64,000 bases of DNA, taken from NCBI GenBank assembly GCA_964016985.1, contig OZ024833.1, positions 58,541,463 through 58,605,462 of the forward strand, given 5' to 3'. Positions 1 to 10,925 of the stretch are shown here, one piece after another. The notes under the pieces are model-generated. The model saw only the letters and a program-made list of their open reading frames with translations. It was not told the DNA's origin and searched no databases. Source of the stretch: Anodontia alba (lineage: Eukaryota; Mollusca; Bivalvia; Lucinida; Lucinidae). The position numbers and the translations under genes were made by a program. Numbering within the stretch: position 1 is the first letter of the stretch; each line of letters begins with the position of its first letter.

Positions 1-77
1 AATAAAGTGCTAATAAGTAGGTTCGCCCTCATTGCACCATCTTATGAGAATTCATAAATATAGTAATCAATAAGAAA

Positions 78-258
78 CAAGAAATGTGTCCAAAGGACAT
101 GGATGCCCCAGCCTGAAAAAATTTCCAATGCCTAAAAAACTTAAATGCAAACTGCTAATGCCATCTTGGACACGGATGGACACAGACGGACATACAGAGG
201 GATGGACAGGGTAACATTATATGCCCTTTCCACCATTCTTCAAATGGCGGGGGCATAA
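78..258 (+). mobile_element. Pearl-like element, short form without core repeats
   Basis: Starts CAAGAAATGTGTCC with a small hairpin (TGTCC/GGACA), then GATGCCCC, a GGAC/GGATGGAC-type microsatellite stretch, and ends in a hairpin CCACC...GGCGGGGGCATAA. The two ends closely match the larger element at 41309-42870, but the tandem core is missing. Confidence 0.6.
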
Positions 259-312
259 AAAGGGCCAGAATTTTTACATAGATCCAGATAAGAGGGAGTG
301 TTCATATAATAT

Positions 313-432
313 TTTTCTTATTTCTCAATGAAAATATGTTGTAGGTACTCATTAGAAGCATCTCCTTGAGGACCTTCTAAAGAGTACTACAACAAATGTT
401 TTTTTGTGGAGAAATAAGAAAAATATCAGTTT
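313..432. repeat. M2 hairpin MITE copy
   Basis: Inverted arms: TTCTTATTTCTCAATGAAAA...GTAGGTACTCATTAGAAG and the reverse GAGTACTACAACA...GGAGAAATAAGAAAAATA. The loop is GCATCTCCTTGAGGACC. Confidence 0.6.
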
Positions 433-1081
433 TTTGTTGAAAAAAGTGGATACCCCAAACAATATGCATGGAGCTATGGATTTAGTGGACTTCAGCCTTT
501 TGTAACACAACAAATCACAGAATCTCTCATAGATGTTTTGGCCCACTTGCAGCTCTAAAACACAGTTCCAGGAAGTCCCATTGTATGAACTTGCTCTTGG
601 CAATGCCATAGCAATGGCTCCAGATGCCTTGCAAACAGAATCACCAAACTGGCCAGATTCAGCAGATATCAAAATATCTTTTATTCTATTTCTCAGTAAA
701 TAGTTTTTGACAGTTCATACAAATTTTGCATCAAATGTCAAACCCTACTTTTTGGAAAATATAAAAGTGAAATGATAATAACCCTTCACCATTGTATGGT
801 GGGCAGATAACTCTGTCAATAATTGACAAAATTTCCCTATTAGAAATTCCAAAACAGATCTCCACAGTATCAATGCATGACCAAGTTTGGTGAAAATCCA
901 CTGATATATACTCATTATTGTTCATAAACAAAAATACAGAACATGAATGGAAGGACGGCAGACAAAATACAGATGGATGGATGACCAATGTGAAACCTAC
1001 AACTATCGTTGTGGCTGGGTATGAAAATAAGAAAAGAGTTTGAAAGTGTCATCTGTGAAGTGTTAAAACAAAAAAGCTTAC
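433..1081. other. Intron, no gene recognised
   Basis: AT-rich intron immediately downstream of the last visible integrin exon. A minus-strand open frame (352-672) partly overlaps the M2 repeat and matches no integrin calf sequence that I recognise; I do not call it an exon. Positions 720-780 hold half of an M3-type sequence (ATCAAATGTCAAACCCTAC). Confidence 0.4.
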
Positions 1082-1477
1082 CGGTTCTGCCCCCTGCCAT
1101 GTTAACTTCTCTGGTTTGAGCAGATAGAAAGCTGCCTGGTATGCTATCTCATTTGTATTTTCAATGCTAACATGGACCTTCAACGTTTTGGTAATTCCAA
1201 GTTCTAAAACCGGCTTCCCAACCAAGTCATGTCTAAGATTCAGATTCACATCCATGACAAGATTACTTTCACAAATTTGATTTTCACCACATTTCTTCAC
1301 AAACTCTACTGTTGTTATCACCATGGTTTCTTCCTGGGTGAGCCCAGCATCTAAGATAGGGTATGCATTAATGTCTGGCAAAGCTCCTGGGTACGGGGTT
1401 GGAATAGGTTCTGTGCGCTCAGGAAGACGGTAGCTAATACCAAACTCAATGGAACTGAGAACGTCAGTGATTTTGTC
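1082..1477 (-). CDS. Integrin alpha, exon for end of thigh and start of calf-1
   Basis: This 396-bp exon encodes 132 residues, from DKITDVLSSIEF to TWQGAEP, in phase 0 at both ends. The acceptor is ATTGCAG before GAC and the donor is CCG|GTAAGC. The motif FVKKCGENQICESNL matches the conserved calf-1 entry of integrin alphas (CG followed by a C..NL strand). The proline-rich stretch PIPTPYPGALP lies in the thigh-calf connection. It is the last exon of the gene visible in the window; later calf, transmembrane and GFFxR-tail exons must lie to the left. Confidence 0.9.
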
Positions 1478-1512
1478 CTGCAATGAGAAAGAAAAACAGT
1501 ATGCCATTTTCT

Positions 1513-1697
1513 CCAGGTAAAATAGTCCGAGTTTTCATTGACAGTTAGCTGGAAAAACCTAGGTAAAAATAGTCCGAGTTCTCATTGATAGTTAGCTGGA
1601 AAAACCTAGGTAAAAATAGTCCAAGCTCATTGACAGTTAGCTGGAAAAACCTTGGTTTTTCCAGCTAACTGTCAATGAGAACTTGGACTATTTTACC
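1513..1697. repeat. Tandem plus inverted (foldback) repeat
   Basis: Three direct copies of a ~47-bp unit containing CATTGACAGTTAGCTGGAAA (1522-1650) run head to tail and are followed by one inverted copy (TTTCCAGCTAACTGTCAATG, 1651-1697). The last direct and the inverted copy form a near-perfect hairpin. Confidence 0.75.
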
Positions 1698-1729
1698 TCA
1701 GCTTTTGGTATGTTTTGTATGATGTCTTC

Positions 1730-1902
1730 ATTGATTGTGTTGGGGTTTAACGACACGTCAACCCTTGAGGGTCATTTTGTGTCGTCTCCCAGAGAAAGGG
1801 AGAAAAGAGATAGAAGAGAGTAGAGGAGATGAAAGAGAGGGACAGGGAAGAAAGAGGAACAGGAATGAAAGTGAAGAAACAGAAGAAATAAAAACATTCC
1901 AA
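1730..1902 (-). mobile_element. S2-type SINE, truncated
   Basis: Reads GTGTTGGGGTTTAACGAC, ACGTCAACCCTTGAGGGTC, then the purine-rich GAGAAAGGGAGAAAAGAGA block shared with 18467-18750 and 27567-27842. It stops after AATAAAAACATTCC, so the distal half is missing. Strand is assigned from the tail shared with the S1 SINEs. Confidence 0.6.
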
Positions 1903-2434
1903 GTATTTACAAAAATCTCTTTCATTTTGATATTTTTCTAGCTTTTAAAAACTTTCAGTGGCTTTTTGTTTCTCATGTTATCGTCCATCCCGAGTACTTT
2001 GTTCAAAATAAATACCAAAAGCAAAACAAGTTTGCCTTTACATTTCATTCTACAGAACTATCAATCGTCTCAACATGTGTTTGCGCTTTTAAATGTTAGA
2101 ACCTGTCATTTTGCTATAAAATGCATATTGTTAGGGTACCCGCTTCAAAATCAGGAATTTTTGCATTTTTTTACATTTTTGCTCCAGAAAGTGTTTGAAA
2201 TTAATACATGTATTTTGCAATAATAAATAACAGTTTTATTTTAACCGGAATTTGCTTATAAATTTATTTTGAAGTTTGGCTATTTTCTTGTAGTTTGCAC
2301 TGAAGGGTGGACAACAACATGAGAATTGACGACAACATGAGAATCAGGTATAACAGGATTCCTGGCAATATTTTTTGACTGAAATAATTGTATTTTTACT
2401 TAATCTTTATCAATCTCTAGGCAGATTCAGTAGA
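1903..2434. other. AT-rich intron, nothing recognised
   Basis: No splice-compatible exon, clear repeat family or RNA gene seen. Open frames here lack recognisable domains. Confidence 0.4.
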
Positions 2435-2600
2435 GGACAAACTGGATATTTGTTTTTCCCCAGTAAACTGACTTTGACATTTCATGCAAATTGTCTCCAT
2501 AGGACACAATCTGCATGAAATATCAGTCTGTTTACTGGGAAAATAAGAAAAAAATATTTCAAAATCTTGTCTGCTGAAATGTATATCCAGCATGCTATGT
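2435..2600. repeat. M3 hairpin MITE copy
   Basis: Arms CCCCAGTAAACTGACTTTGA with CATTTCATGCAAATTGTCTCC, and the inverted GACACAATCTGCATGAAAT...GTCTGTTTACTGGG. It ends in the family motif TTGTCTGCTGAAATG. Confidence 0.65.
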
Positions 2601-2974
2601 ATTAAGTCAAAAAAAAAAAAAGAAAAAAATTAGTAAGATTCTCAGGCACTGTCACATCTATTCAAGTAGTCTTGCATAATTATACATTTTTTTCAATGGG
2701 AAACTTTTTTTTCAACCCACATAACTATGGAAGTTGAAGTTTTCTCATTTATCTAAGAATTATTTTAACCCAATTATGATGCAGACCACAAATTATTATA
2801 GTCTTACCATATTTAGAAAATTGTTAATTTAAAATTACTTCCTCTTTATGTCATTTGAAACTGATAACTTGCATTTCCAATATGGGCACAGCCATTTTGC
2901 TTTGCCGAACAAATTTCAAAATGTCCAAGAACATAATCGAATGGAAAATAAAAAGCATCTATTTTTCTTTTTAA

Positions 2975-3200
2975 CCCTTTAAACTGCCAATCACAATAAC
3001 TTTCATCTGCTTGTGATTTTAAAAGTCATTTTTGCAAACAGTGTGGACCCAGATCAGACTGCTCCTCTAGGAGCAGTCTGATCTGGGCCCACACTGTTTG
3101 CCTGTATGCAAAAATAGGTTTGAAAAGTTTGCAAGAATATTCAGTAGACGACATAAACAGACAACATTTTCAGATGCAGGTTTTCTTGACATTTTAAGGG
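2975..3200. mobile_element. M4-A MITE with TTAA target duplication
   Basis: TTAA flanks both ends (2971-2974 and 3201-3204). Termini are CCCTTTAAACTGCC and CATTTTAAGGG. The centre is a perfect hairpin, CAGACTGCTCCT/AGGAGCAGTCTG, inside the CAAACAGTGTGGACCCAGAT arms. CCC/GGG ends at TTAA suggest piggyBac-type mobilisation. Confidence 0.7.
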
Positions 3201-3311
3201 TTAAAAAAAAAGTGCTCGAGAATCCAGTGACTTTTTTTTTTTAACTTATTTCCCCATAACCGACAATTTACATGGCTCTAGCATAAGTGGGGTAGCCATA
3301 TAAACCATCTT

Positions 3312-3490
3312 TCTTATATCTGCATGAAAATCTATGTTGTGGGCACTAAACAGAAGTTCCTCAGACAAAGCACTGTTTCAACCAGAAGGTGCTGACATTT
3401 TTTCTTATTTTTCCATGAAAACATATTGTGGGTTCTCATTACAAAGTACCCACAACATATGTTTTTGTGGAGAAATAAAAAAAATATTAT
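3312..3490. repeat. M2 hairpin MITE, two overlapping copies
   Basis: A partial left copy (GTTGTGGGCACTAAACAGAAG, here split across 3340-3360) is followed by a second shorter hairpin, CATATTGTGGGTTCTCATTA / GTACCCACAACATATG. Confidence 0.5.
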
Positions 3491-3518
3491 GTGGACATCT
3501 GGATATCCTCTTCCTCCT

Positions 3519-3741
3519 ACACTACAACCTCTTTATAACATGGTTCATTATAACATGGTCTTAGATATAACACGGCTCAAAGATGAATCCCAAAAATGTA
3601 TAGGTTAGATTGAAAAATGACCATAAATGGTCATTTTTCAATATAATCTATACATTTTTGTTAGGATATAACACGGTTGTTTAACTAAAACGGTTTATGC
3701 TATGGACCCCAACAACAGTGTTATAAAGAGGTTGTGGTGCA
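3519..3741. repeat. M7 MITE with terminal inverted repeats
   Basis: Ends ACTACAACCTCTTTATAACA and TGTTATAAAGAGGTTGTGGT form terminal inverted repeats. The centre holds an inner hairpin, GAAAAATGACCATAAATGGTCATTTTTC (3611-3639). A diverged relative lies at 22118-22302. Confidence 0.7.
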
Positions 3742-3774
3742 CATTTACAGCTATGCCCAAGTCTTCCAACCTAC

Positions 3775-3976
3775 CTTTAAGTAAGCAATCTGTGTCAGAC
3801 AGGCAAATTTCGGGTCTTCTGTATCAGACGATAGTCCTGTCAGTTTCTGAGGGAGTAGTTTAAAAGTGTCCTCTATCACTTGTCTGGAGCCGGTGCCCTG
3901 TTTGAACTCCACACGTGGGTTTATTCTGTCTGGTTCTGCCACTATCTTGTAGATAATGTCAACTGTATCATCAAAT
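3775..3976 (-). CDS. Integrin alpha, thigh-domain exon
   Basis: This 202-bp exon encodes residues R-FDDTVDIIYKIVAEPDR to CLTQIAYLK. The first codon (AGA) is completed by two bases of the upstream exon at 6617-6918. The acceptor is TTCCAG and the donor is AAG|GTAGGT. AEPDR..PRV.F matches the thigh strand of integrin alphas. The exon ends on a full codon, so it joins the 1082-1477 exon in phase 0. Confidence 0.9.
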
Positions 3977-4067
3977 CTGGAACCAATTCATATAAATCAA
4001 ATTCAAATAAAGCTCAGATGAACTACACAAATCCATTTTATCTCAAAACAGTTAATGTGCAGCTATT

Positions 4068-4275
4068 CTTAACAGTTAGCATGCTGGGTAAAAATTTCAG
4101 CAGATGACATTCTGAAATATAACCCCCACCCCACTCCCCCAACACACACACCCACACCCTTAAAAAAATAGGATTTGACATTTCATGCAATTTTTGCATA
4201 AAATGTCAAATCCTACTTTGGGGGAAAAAATAATAAAAATATCATCAATCTGTGGTTGCTGAATTTGCCCATAGT
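4068..4275. repeat. M3 MITE with C-rich left arm
   Basis: Starts GCATGCTGGGTAAAAATTTC and ends GCTGAATTTGCCCATAG, both family motifs. The core GGATTTGACATTTCATGC/GCATAAAATGTCAAATCC is intact. A C-rich (CACCCCAC...CACACACC) stretch is inserted at 4122-4160. Confidence 0.6.
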
Positions 4276-4299
4276 GTTGAACTTTTTGCACACAGGAGG

Positions 4300-4510
4300 T
4301 ACCGTAAATATCCTAAAATTTTGAACACATTATTCCATATTTTTTTTTAAACTGAATTTTGCTTTTCTTAAAAAACAACTTAGTGGAATGGTAAACAGTG
4401 TATTTCAGGACCACTCTTATCTAGGTTTCCACTGTTTGCATAATGCCGTTTTATCAGAAACTTTGGCGTATGAAATTTTTGGATATTTATTGTATATTAC
4501 CCCTAAAGCG
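4300..4510. repeat. M4-E MITE, degenerate
   Basis: Ends resemble TACCGTAAATATCCTAAAAT and GAAATTTTTGGATATTTA. The GGTAAACAGTG/CACTGTTTGC arms remain but the central hairpin has decayed. Confidence 0.55.
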
Positions 4511-4704
4511 CTATGCAAAAATTGTAGCAAACAACTTTCTAATTTCTTAAATTATTTTTCAGAGAAAATAAGTCTTGACATTTATATGAATTATAACACT
4601 ATGATTGAGGCCCAAGGAAGAGCATTGGATTATACATGTATGTGAAAAGCATTATAACAAGGCTAAACTATCATACAGCTGACTCTTTGTTATCTCAAGA
4701 GGCC

Positions 4705-4949
4705 TGGGCCCAGTTGTTCAAAGAATCGTTAGCTTAACCAGCTCTTTAGTGATTAAAATCTTAACTGTTCTAGTAAGTACAATATCGAATTCACAGGTAT
4801 TTTTGCTGAAAAAATGTGAGTAGCTTTTGCAAATGCAAAAGCTACTCACATTTTTTCAGCAAAAGTATTAGCATATATACCATATTTAATGATCAAAGTT
4901 TTAATGACACGTTAACTTATGACATTGTTAGTTTTGAACAACTGGGCTC
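4705..4949. repeat. M1 palindromic MITE
   Basis: Begins TGGGCCCAGTTGTTCAAAG and ends GTTTTGAACAACTGGGC. The centre is the M1 hairpin TGTGAGTAGCTTTTGC/GCAAAAGCTACTCACA. It sits inside a weak inverted pair (CAGCTGACTCTTTGTTATCT...AGATGACAG). Confidence 0.8.
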
Positions 4950-5046
4950 AGAAATTCTGCATTGAGATGACAGTAGTTTGAGACAAAAATTTCACCTAAG
5001 GCTATGTCACACCTGCAAGGAAGCAAAATCTTGAAAGGTTCAGTTT

Positions 5047-5186
5047 TGTTTGTGTCGAGGTTTTACGGCCCAGTCAACCCAATGGGGTCATGTTGAGCGC
5101 GGTCAGTTTACCTAACCACACGTTTACTGGACAGGCTTAGTCCTCTAAGCGGTTAACCAGTATTGTGCACATTCTTTCGCCAGAAA
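5047..5186 (-). mobile_element. S1 SINE tail copy with 14-bp target duplication
   Basis: Flanked by GAAAGGTTCAGTTT (5033-5046 and 5187-5200). Contains the S1 3' module (GAGGTTTTACGGCCCAGTCA ... GTTAACCAGTATTGTG) and stops at TTTCGCCAGAAA, so the tRNA head is absent. The copy at 6233-6373 stops at the same point. Confidence 0.8.
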
Positions 5187-5200
5187 GAAAGGTTCAGTTT

Positions 5201-5870
5201 AAATTTACAAAGGTGAACCATGAAATATAGGTCGAGGTCAAATATGGATACTGCTGTCTGAGATGTCATCCCCAAGTGCAAGCTTATACCAAGTATCATT
5301 ACTGTAGCCTTTATAGTTCTTGGAGAATGAACTTAAACATTAGGGTTGAAGTTAAGGTTGACGCAAATGTTGACTGACTGATGGATGAATGAACAAACAG
5401 ATGAATGAAAGGATAGACTGAAAACCCAACAAAGACTCCAATCAGCCTGCACATCTATACAGACTGATCAGAGCCTTCATTGTCCGCATGAAGAATCTTT
5501 GCATCCATGGTAATCCAATATGTACCCAGTGAAGATTCTGATCAGACTGCGCAAATGCGCAGGCTGATCTGAATCTTTGCTGGACGCAAATGTCTGACGG
5601 TACGTTTTCTGATCTCATGGCTGATTTTGTTATTTTTGCACTAAATCTTATTGGAATTGCTTCAGTAAGGCGGTTTCTAATAAATACCTATAAAATATGC
5701 TTTGGTACAAAAATAACAAAACAAAAATCTTAATTATCACCCCTTTTATCACCTAATCTGGAGCTATGAATATCAGAAGTCACACAAATGTAAGCATTAA
5801 TTTTGAGAGCCAAGACTTCACAGCATTAATTCAAGGCTCCCATTGCGCTGCTTTTTTTTCAACCAAAAAG
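5201..5870. other. Intron with only weak repeat relics
   Basis: 5450-5580 holds a degenerate inverted pair around GCGCAAATGCGC with CAGGCTGATC arms. The remainder is AT-rich with no exon or clear family. Confidence 0.35.
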
Positions 5871-5874
5871 TAAT

Positions 5875-5972
5875 AAAAGTTTTCTTATTTCTCCAGAAAA
5901 CATATGTTGTGGGTACTAATTAGAAGTGGCTCACCAACACATTTTCATGGACAAATCAGAAAATTATTTACC
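5875..5972. repeat. M2 hairpin MITE, degenerate
   Basis: Left arm TTCTTATTTCTCCAGAAAAC...TGTTGTGGGTACTAATTAGA is intact; the right arm is reduced to CCAACACATTTTCATGG. Confidence 0.5.
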
Positions 5973-6003
5973 TGATACCCTCTTTTCTAGATATATGTTT
6001 GCA

Positions 6004-6197
6004 GTATTGGGACACCTTACCTACTTACTATATTTGTCCTAAAATACGAAATAATCCATTCTACTACCTCTTGAGGTGTCTAAAATATTGCTGTATGTAT
6101 GGCAAACAGTGTAGATCCTGATCAGATGCCACATCTGGTGGTGTATGATCTGGGTCTACACTGTTTGCAAAGGCCTATCTGTCCCAATACTTAGGGT
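6004..6197. repeat. M4-D MITE
   Basis: Left end GTATTGGGACACCTTACC, right end GTCCCAATACTTAGGG. Arms GGCAAACAGTGTAGATCCTG/TGGGTCTACACTGTTTGC enclose GATGCCACATCTGG. Confidence 0.6.
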
Positions 6198-6232
6198 CAT
6201 TACAATATGTCCGATATACAGTCTTAATGGTT

Positions 6233-6373
6233 TGTTTGTGTTGAGGTTTTACGGCCCAGTCAACCCAATGGGGTCATGTCGAGCGCAGTCAGTTTACCTA
6301 ACCACATGTTTACTGGGCAGGCTTAGTCCTCTAAGCAGTTAACCAGTATTGTGCACATTCTTTCGCCAGAAAC
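6233..6373 (-). mobile_element. S1 SINE tail copy with 15-bp target duplication
   Basis: ACAGTCTTAATGGTT repeats at 6218-6232 and 6374-6388. The insert has the same extent as 5047-5186, from GTTGAGGTTTTACGG to CTTTCGCCAGAAA, without a tRNA head. Confidence 0.8.
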
Positions 6374-6439
6374 ACAGTCTTAATGGTTAGTATTATAATA
6401 AGGTTCTGTTGTATATAAAGTACAGTTCCACAGCTCCAA

Positions 6440-6560
6440 ATAAGATGGGTGTCTTATACAGATATCTTGTAGGTACTGATTAGAAGCACCTTGGTTAGGC
6501 ACTTCTAATGAACACCCACAACATGGTATGTTTTCATGGAGAAATAAGAAAAAAAAATAT
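6440..6560. repeat. M2 hairpin MITE, degenerate
   Basis: TTGTAGGTACTGATTAGAAG and ...CTTCTAATGAACACCCACAA form the arms; right flank ATGGAGAAATAAGAAAAA is typical of the family. Confidence 0.5.
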
Positions 6561-6616
6561 TGGTACTTTTTGGTAAAAAGAAAGTGCCTTAGCTGGAGCC
6601 ATGGTAGAAAGGTTAC

Positions 6617-6918
6617 CTTTCAGCTGGTTCAGCAGTATATCTGAGGCATAATTTCAGCTGTACACAGTACCATGCTGTCCCATCATATTCACATTCCTTC
6701 TGACTGTCTGCACTCATGTTCAATTTCTCTGGACTTACAGTAATCTTAGAGTGTAAGTAGATTATTGGCCGAGTACGTAGCAAAGCCACCTTGTCAACAT
6801 CATAGCTTCCCACCAGAATGTCAGGATAGGTGTTGTCATCAAGATCCATACCGCCAGATAAGGAATAGCCAAAGGTCGTCCAGTTGGCGGAATCTGGTAA
6901 CTGTGAGGCATAGATTCT
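6617..6918 (-). CDS. Integrin alpha, exon for last propeller blade and start of thigh
   Basis: This 302-bp exon begins RIYASQLPD and contains FGYSLSGG followed by the cation loop DLDDNTYPDILVG, the signature of the last FG-GAP blades. LLRTRPII is the conserved strand that closes the propeller. The thigh begins with a Cys pair, ECEYDGTAWYC, and ...CLRYTAEPAE. The acceptor is TTTTTCAG and the donor is AAG|GTAACC. Two bases of the last codon are completed in the exon at 3775-3976. Confidence 0.93.
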
Positions 6919-6951
6919 CTGAAAAAATCAACATGTAAAGTTTGAGCATTC

Positions 6952-7153
6952 AGGGCCCAGTTGTTCAAAGCATCATTAGCTTAACAAGCTCGTAAGTGGT
7001 CAAAATGTTAATTGTTCTAGTAAGTATAGTATCATATTCACAGGTATTTTTGTTGAAAAAATGTGAGCAGCTTTTGCAAATGCCATATTTAATGATCAAA
7101 GTCTTAACGATACATTAACTAATGACATCTTTAGTTTTGAACAACTGGGCCCT
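6952..7153. repeat. M1 MITE, internally shortened
   Basis: GGGCCCAGTTGTTCAAAGCA to GTTTTGAACAACTGGGCCC. The right arm of the central hairpin has been lost, leaving only TGTGAGCAGCTTTTGC. Confidence 0.75.
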
Positions 7154-7689
7154 GAATTTGTTGTTGTTTTATTGCATGACTCGCAGAAAAGTCGAAGGTA
7201 GATGTTTGCTTGTCCATCTGTGTCAGGACCGTTTGTGAACCATTCTGCAGACAGTTTGTGAACTGGCCTATGGCAATAACCATCAGGAATATTTTGATAA
7301 TTTTTGCATACTGATGTATAACAATAAGATGTATTGAAGGATCTTCCAAAACCCCACTTTTGAAAGGAAATACGACGAATATACTCAGTATGAGTGAATT
7401 GCCAAATGGATTAACCACTGTTCATCTTGGGTTGTGCATCTTAGCTCCAGTTGATTTCTCTATAAAACTGGAAGTGGGCGTGGCATCTTAATTTATTCAG
7501 CATGGCAAGGGTTAAAAGAGGCTTGATGTGCAGGAAAGCAAACAGGAAGTTACAAAAGTTGCCTGCCTTGTGAAATACAGTGGAAAAACAATCAAGTGTA
7601 TCTAGCCCCTTAATCATTACAAAAACATGCCTATTCAAATATATTGAAAATTTTACCACCTAAAAATGAAAATTTTCAGATCAAACTTC
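7154..7689. other. Intron with composite repeat fragments
   Basis: 7480-7520 matches the right end of M4-B (GTGGGCGTGGCATCTTAATT, ...CAGCATGGCAAGGGTTAA). 7525-7600 matches the right flank of M5 (GATGTGCAGGAAAGCAAACA). 7620-7660 recurs near 48060. No exon seen. Confidence 0.45.
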
Positions 7690-7929
7690 TAATATTTTTC
7701 ATATTTCTGCTCAAAACATAGATTGTGGGTATTCATTAGAACTGCCTCAGTGAGGCAGTTCTAACGAGTACCCACAATCTATGTTTTTGAGCAGAAATAA
7801 GAAAACAAGAGGACCATGATGGTCCTATATCGCTCACCTGACCAAACAGATTTGCATATTTACTGTTGAAGTTTCAGCCAAGTTCACTGCTCTAGGATTT
7901 TTGTATAAACTTTATAGCACTAACCACCC

Positions 7930-10700
7930 CCACCCCCCTCCACCACACCCCTGGCCATGTTTTTTTACAAATCTTGATGACCTGAACTGATTCTTAAAAG
8001 AGGGTCACCAAAGGAACATTTCTGCCAAGTTATATTGAAATTGGTCCAGTGGTTTAAAAAGTTTTATATAGCTATAAAGCCCTACGCCCTAACGGCCATG
8101 TTTTTTGACGAATCATGACAGCTTGAACAAACTTGGTAGAGGGTCACCAAAGGAACATTCCTACCAAGTTATATTGAAATCTGTTCAGTGGTTTCTGACA
8201 AGAAGATTTTTAAAGTTTTCTATTTAGATATATAGGGAAAACAAGCCCCACCCCATGGCAGCCATGTTTTTTGACGAATCATGATTGCTTGTACAATCTT
8301 GATAGAGGTTCACCAAAGCAACATTCCAGCCAAGTAATATTGAAATCAGTCATGGGGTATGTGACAAGAAGAATTTTAAAATTTTCTATGCAGATATATA
8401 TGAAAAATAAGCCCCACCCCCCTGTGGGCCATGGTTTTTGACGTATCATGAAGGCTTGAACAATCTTGGTAGAAGGTCACCAAAGCAACATTCCTGCCAA
8501 GTTACATTGAACTCGGTCCAACTGTTTCTTACGAGAAGATTTTTAAAGTTTTCTATATAGGGAAAATAAGCCCCGCCCCCTAGCGGCCATGATTTTTGAT
8601 GAATCATGACAGCCTGAACAATCTTTGTAGAGGGTCACCAAAGAAACATTCCTGCCAAGTTGTATTGAAATCGGTCCATTGGTTTCTGAAAAGAAGATTT
8701 TTCAAGTTTTATATATAAATATATAGGGAAAATAAGCCCTGCCCCAGGCAGCCATGTTTTTTGACGAATCATGATTACTTGAACAATCTTAGTAGAGGGT
8801 CACCAAGGAAAAATTTCTGCAGTTATAATGAAATCGGTTCAGTGGTTTCTAACAAGAAGAGTTTTAAAGTTTTCTATATAGATATATAAGGAAAATAAGC
8901 CCCGACTCCTGGCGGCCATGTTTTTTGACGAATCATGACGGCTTGAACACTCTTGATAGAGGGTTACATAAGAAACATTCCTGCAAAGTTACATTGAAAT
9001 CGGTCAAGTGCTTTCTGAAAAGACTATTAAAATTTTCTATATAGATAAATTATATAGGAAAATAAGCCCCGCCCCCTAGCGGCCATGTTTTTTGACAAAT
9101 CATAACGGCTTGAACAATCTTGGTAAAGGGTCACCAAGGAAACATTTCTGCAAAGTTATATTGAAATCAGTCCTGTGGTTTCTGACGACAAGATTTTTTC
9201 AAGTTTTCTATATAGAATTATATCGAAAATAAGCCCCGCACCCCCTAGCGGCCATGTTTTTTGACAAATCATGTTGGCTTGAACAATCTTGATAGAGGGT
9301 CACTAAGGAAACATTTCTGCCAAGCTATATTGAAATTGGTCCAGTCGTTTATGACAAGAAGATTTTTAAAGTTTTCTACATAGGGAAAATTAACCCTGCC
9401 CCCTAGCGGCCATGTTTTTTAACGAATCATGTCAGCTTGAACAATCTTGCAAAAGGATCACCAAAGGAACATTTCTGCAAAATCATATGGAAATCGGTCC
9501 AGTGGTTTCTGACAAGAAGATTTTTAAAGTTTTCCATAAAGATATATAAGGAAAATAAGCCCCGCCCCCCTGGCGGCCATGTTTTTTGACATATCCAAAT
9601 GGCTTGAACAATCTTGCAACAGGATCACCAAAGGAACATTTCTGCAAAATCATATGGAAATCGGTCCAGTGGTTTCTGACAAGAAGATTTTTAAAGTTTT
9701 CTATACAGATATACAGTGAAAATAAGCCCCGCCCCCTGGCGGCCATGTTTTTTGACAAATCCAAATGGCTTGAACAATCTTGGTACAGGATCACCAAAGG
9801 AACATTTCTGCAAAATTATATGGAAATCGGTCCAGTGGTTTCTGACAAGAAGATTTTTAAAGTTTTCTATATAGATATATAGGGAAAATAAGCCCCGCCC
9901 CCTGGTGGCCATGTTTTTTGACGAATCCAAATGGCTTGAACAATCTTGGTACAGGATCACCAAAGGAACATTTTTGCAAAATTATATTGAAATCGGTCCA
10001 GTGGTTTCGGACAAGAAGATTTTTAAAAGTTTTCTATATAGATTATATAGGGAAAATAAGCCCCGCCCCCTGGCGGCCATGTTTTTTGACAAATCCAAAT
10101 GTCTTGAACAATCTTGATAGAGGATCACCAAAGGAACATTTCTGCAAAATTATATTGAAATCGGTCCAGTGGTTTCGGACAAGAAGATTTTTAAAGTTTT
10201 CTATATAGATATACAGTGAAAATAAGCCCCGCCCCCTGGCGGCCATGTTTTTTGACAAATCCAAATGGCTTGAACAATCTTGGTAGAGCATCACCAAAGG
10301 AACATTTCTGCAAAATTATATTGAAATCAGTCCAGTGGTTTCGGACAAGAAGATTTTTAAAATTTTCTATATAGATATATGGGGAAAATAAGCCTCGCCC
10401 CCTGGCGGCCATGTTTTTTGACGAATCCAAATGTCTTGAACAATCTTGGTAGAGGATCACCAAAGGAACATTTCTGCAAAATTATATTGAAATCGGTCCA
10501 GTGGTTTCGGACAAGAAGATTTTTAAAGTTTTCTATATAGATATATAGGGAAAATAAGCCCCGCCCCCTGGCGGCCATGTTTTTTGACGAATCCGAATGG
10601 CTTGAATAATCTTGGTAGAGTATCACCAAAGGAACATTTCTGCAAAATTATATTGAAATCGGTCCAGTGGTTTCTGACAAGAAGATTTTTTAAGTTTTTA
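7930..10700 (+). repeat. Tandem array, ~165-bp unit, about 17 copies
   Basis: Each unit contains GGCCATGTTTTTTGAC, GGTCACCAAAGGAACATTTC and GAAATCGGTCCAGTGGTTTC. Units from about 9480 to 10700 are nearly identical with a ~166-bp period, while those from 7930 to 9400 are clearly diverged, so the right half was homogenised more recently. Confidence 0.85.
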
Positions 10701-10856
10701 GTTAAAAAATCTAATTTTAGCTCCTGTGACCTAGATATGCAACGGACCGGAACCATTTGAACAACTTTGAAAGAGGACCAACCAAGGATCATTCCTGTGA
10801 AGTTTGGTCAAAATCCAATCAGTGGTTTAGGAAAAGATGTTGTTTAAAGATTGTAG

Positions 10857-10925
10857 ACGGACGGACGGACGGACGGACGGACGGACGGACGGACGTACGG
10901 ACGACGACGACGACGACGACGGACG
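10857..10925 (+). repeat. (GGAC)n then (GAC)n microsatellite
   Basis: About ten GGAC units, one GTAC interruption, then GACGACGAC repeats. It is the internal microsatellite of the pearl-like element. Confidence 0.9.

Noticed and set aside
352..672. 106-codon minus-strand frame as a further integrin exon
   Set aside because: It overlaps an M2 repeat at one end, has no splice sites in compatible phase and no calf-domain similarity.
7930..10700. Regular ~165-bp repeats as a CRISPR-like array
   Set aside because: Units are long and contiguous with no unique spacers, end in a microsatellite, and the DNA is clearly animal.
9483..10792. Overlapping 70-104-codon frames with similar peptides on both strands
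   Set aside because: They are translations of the tandem core unit; each unit gives the same peptide, and no start or splice context is shared.
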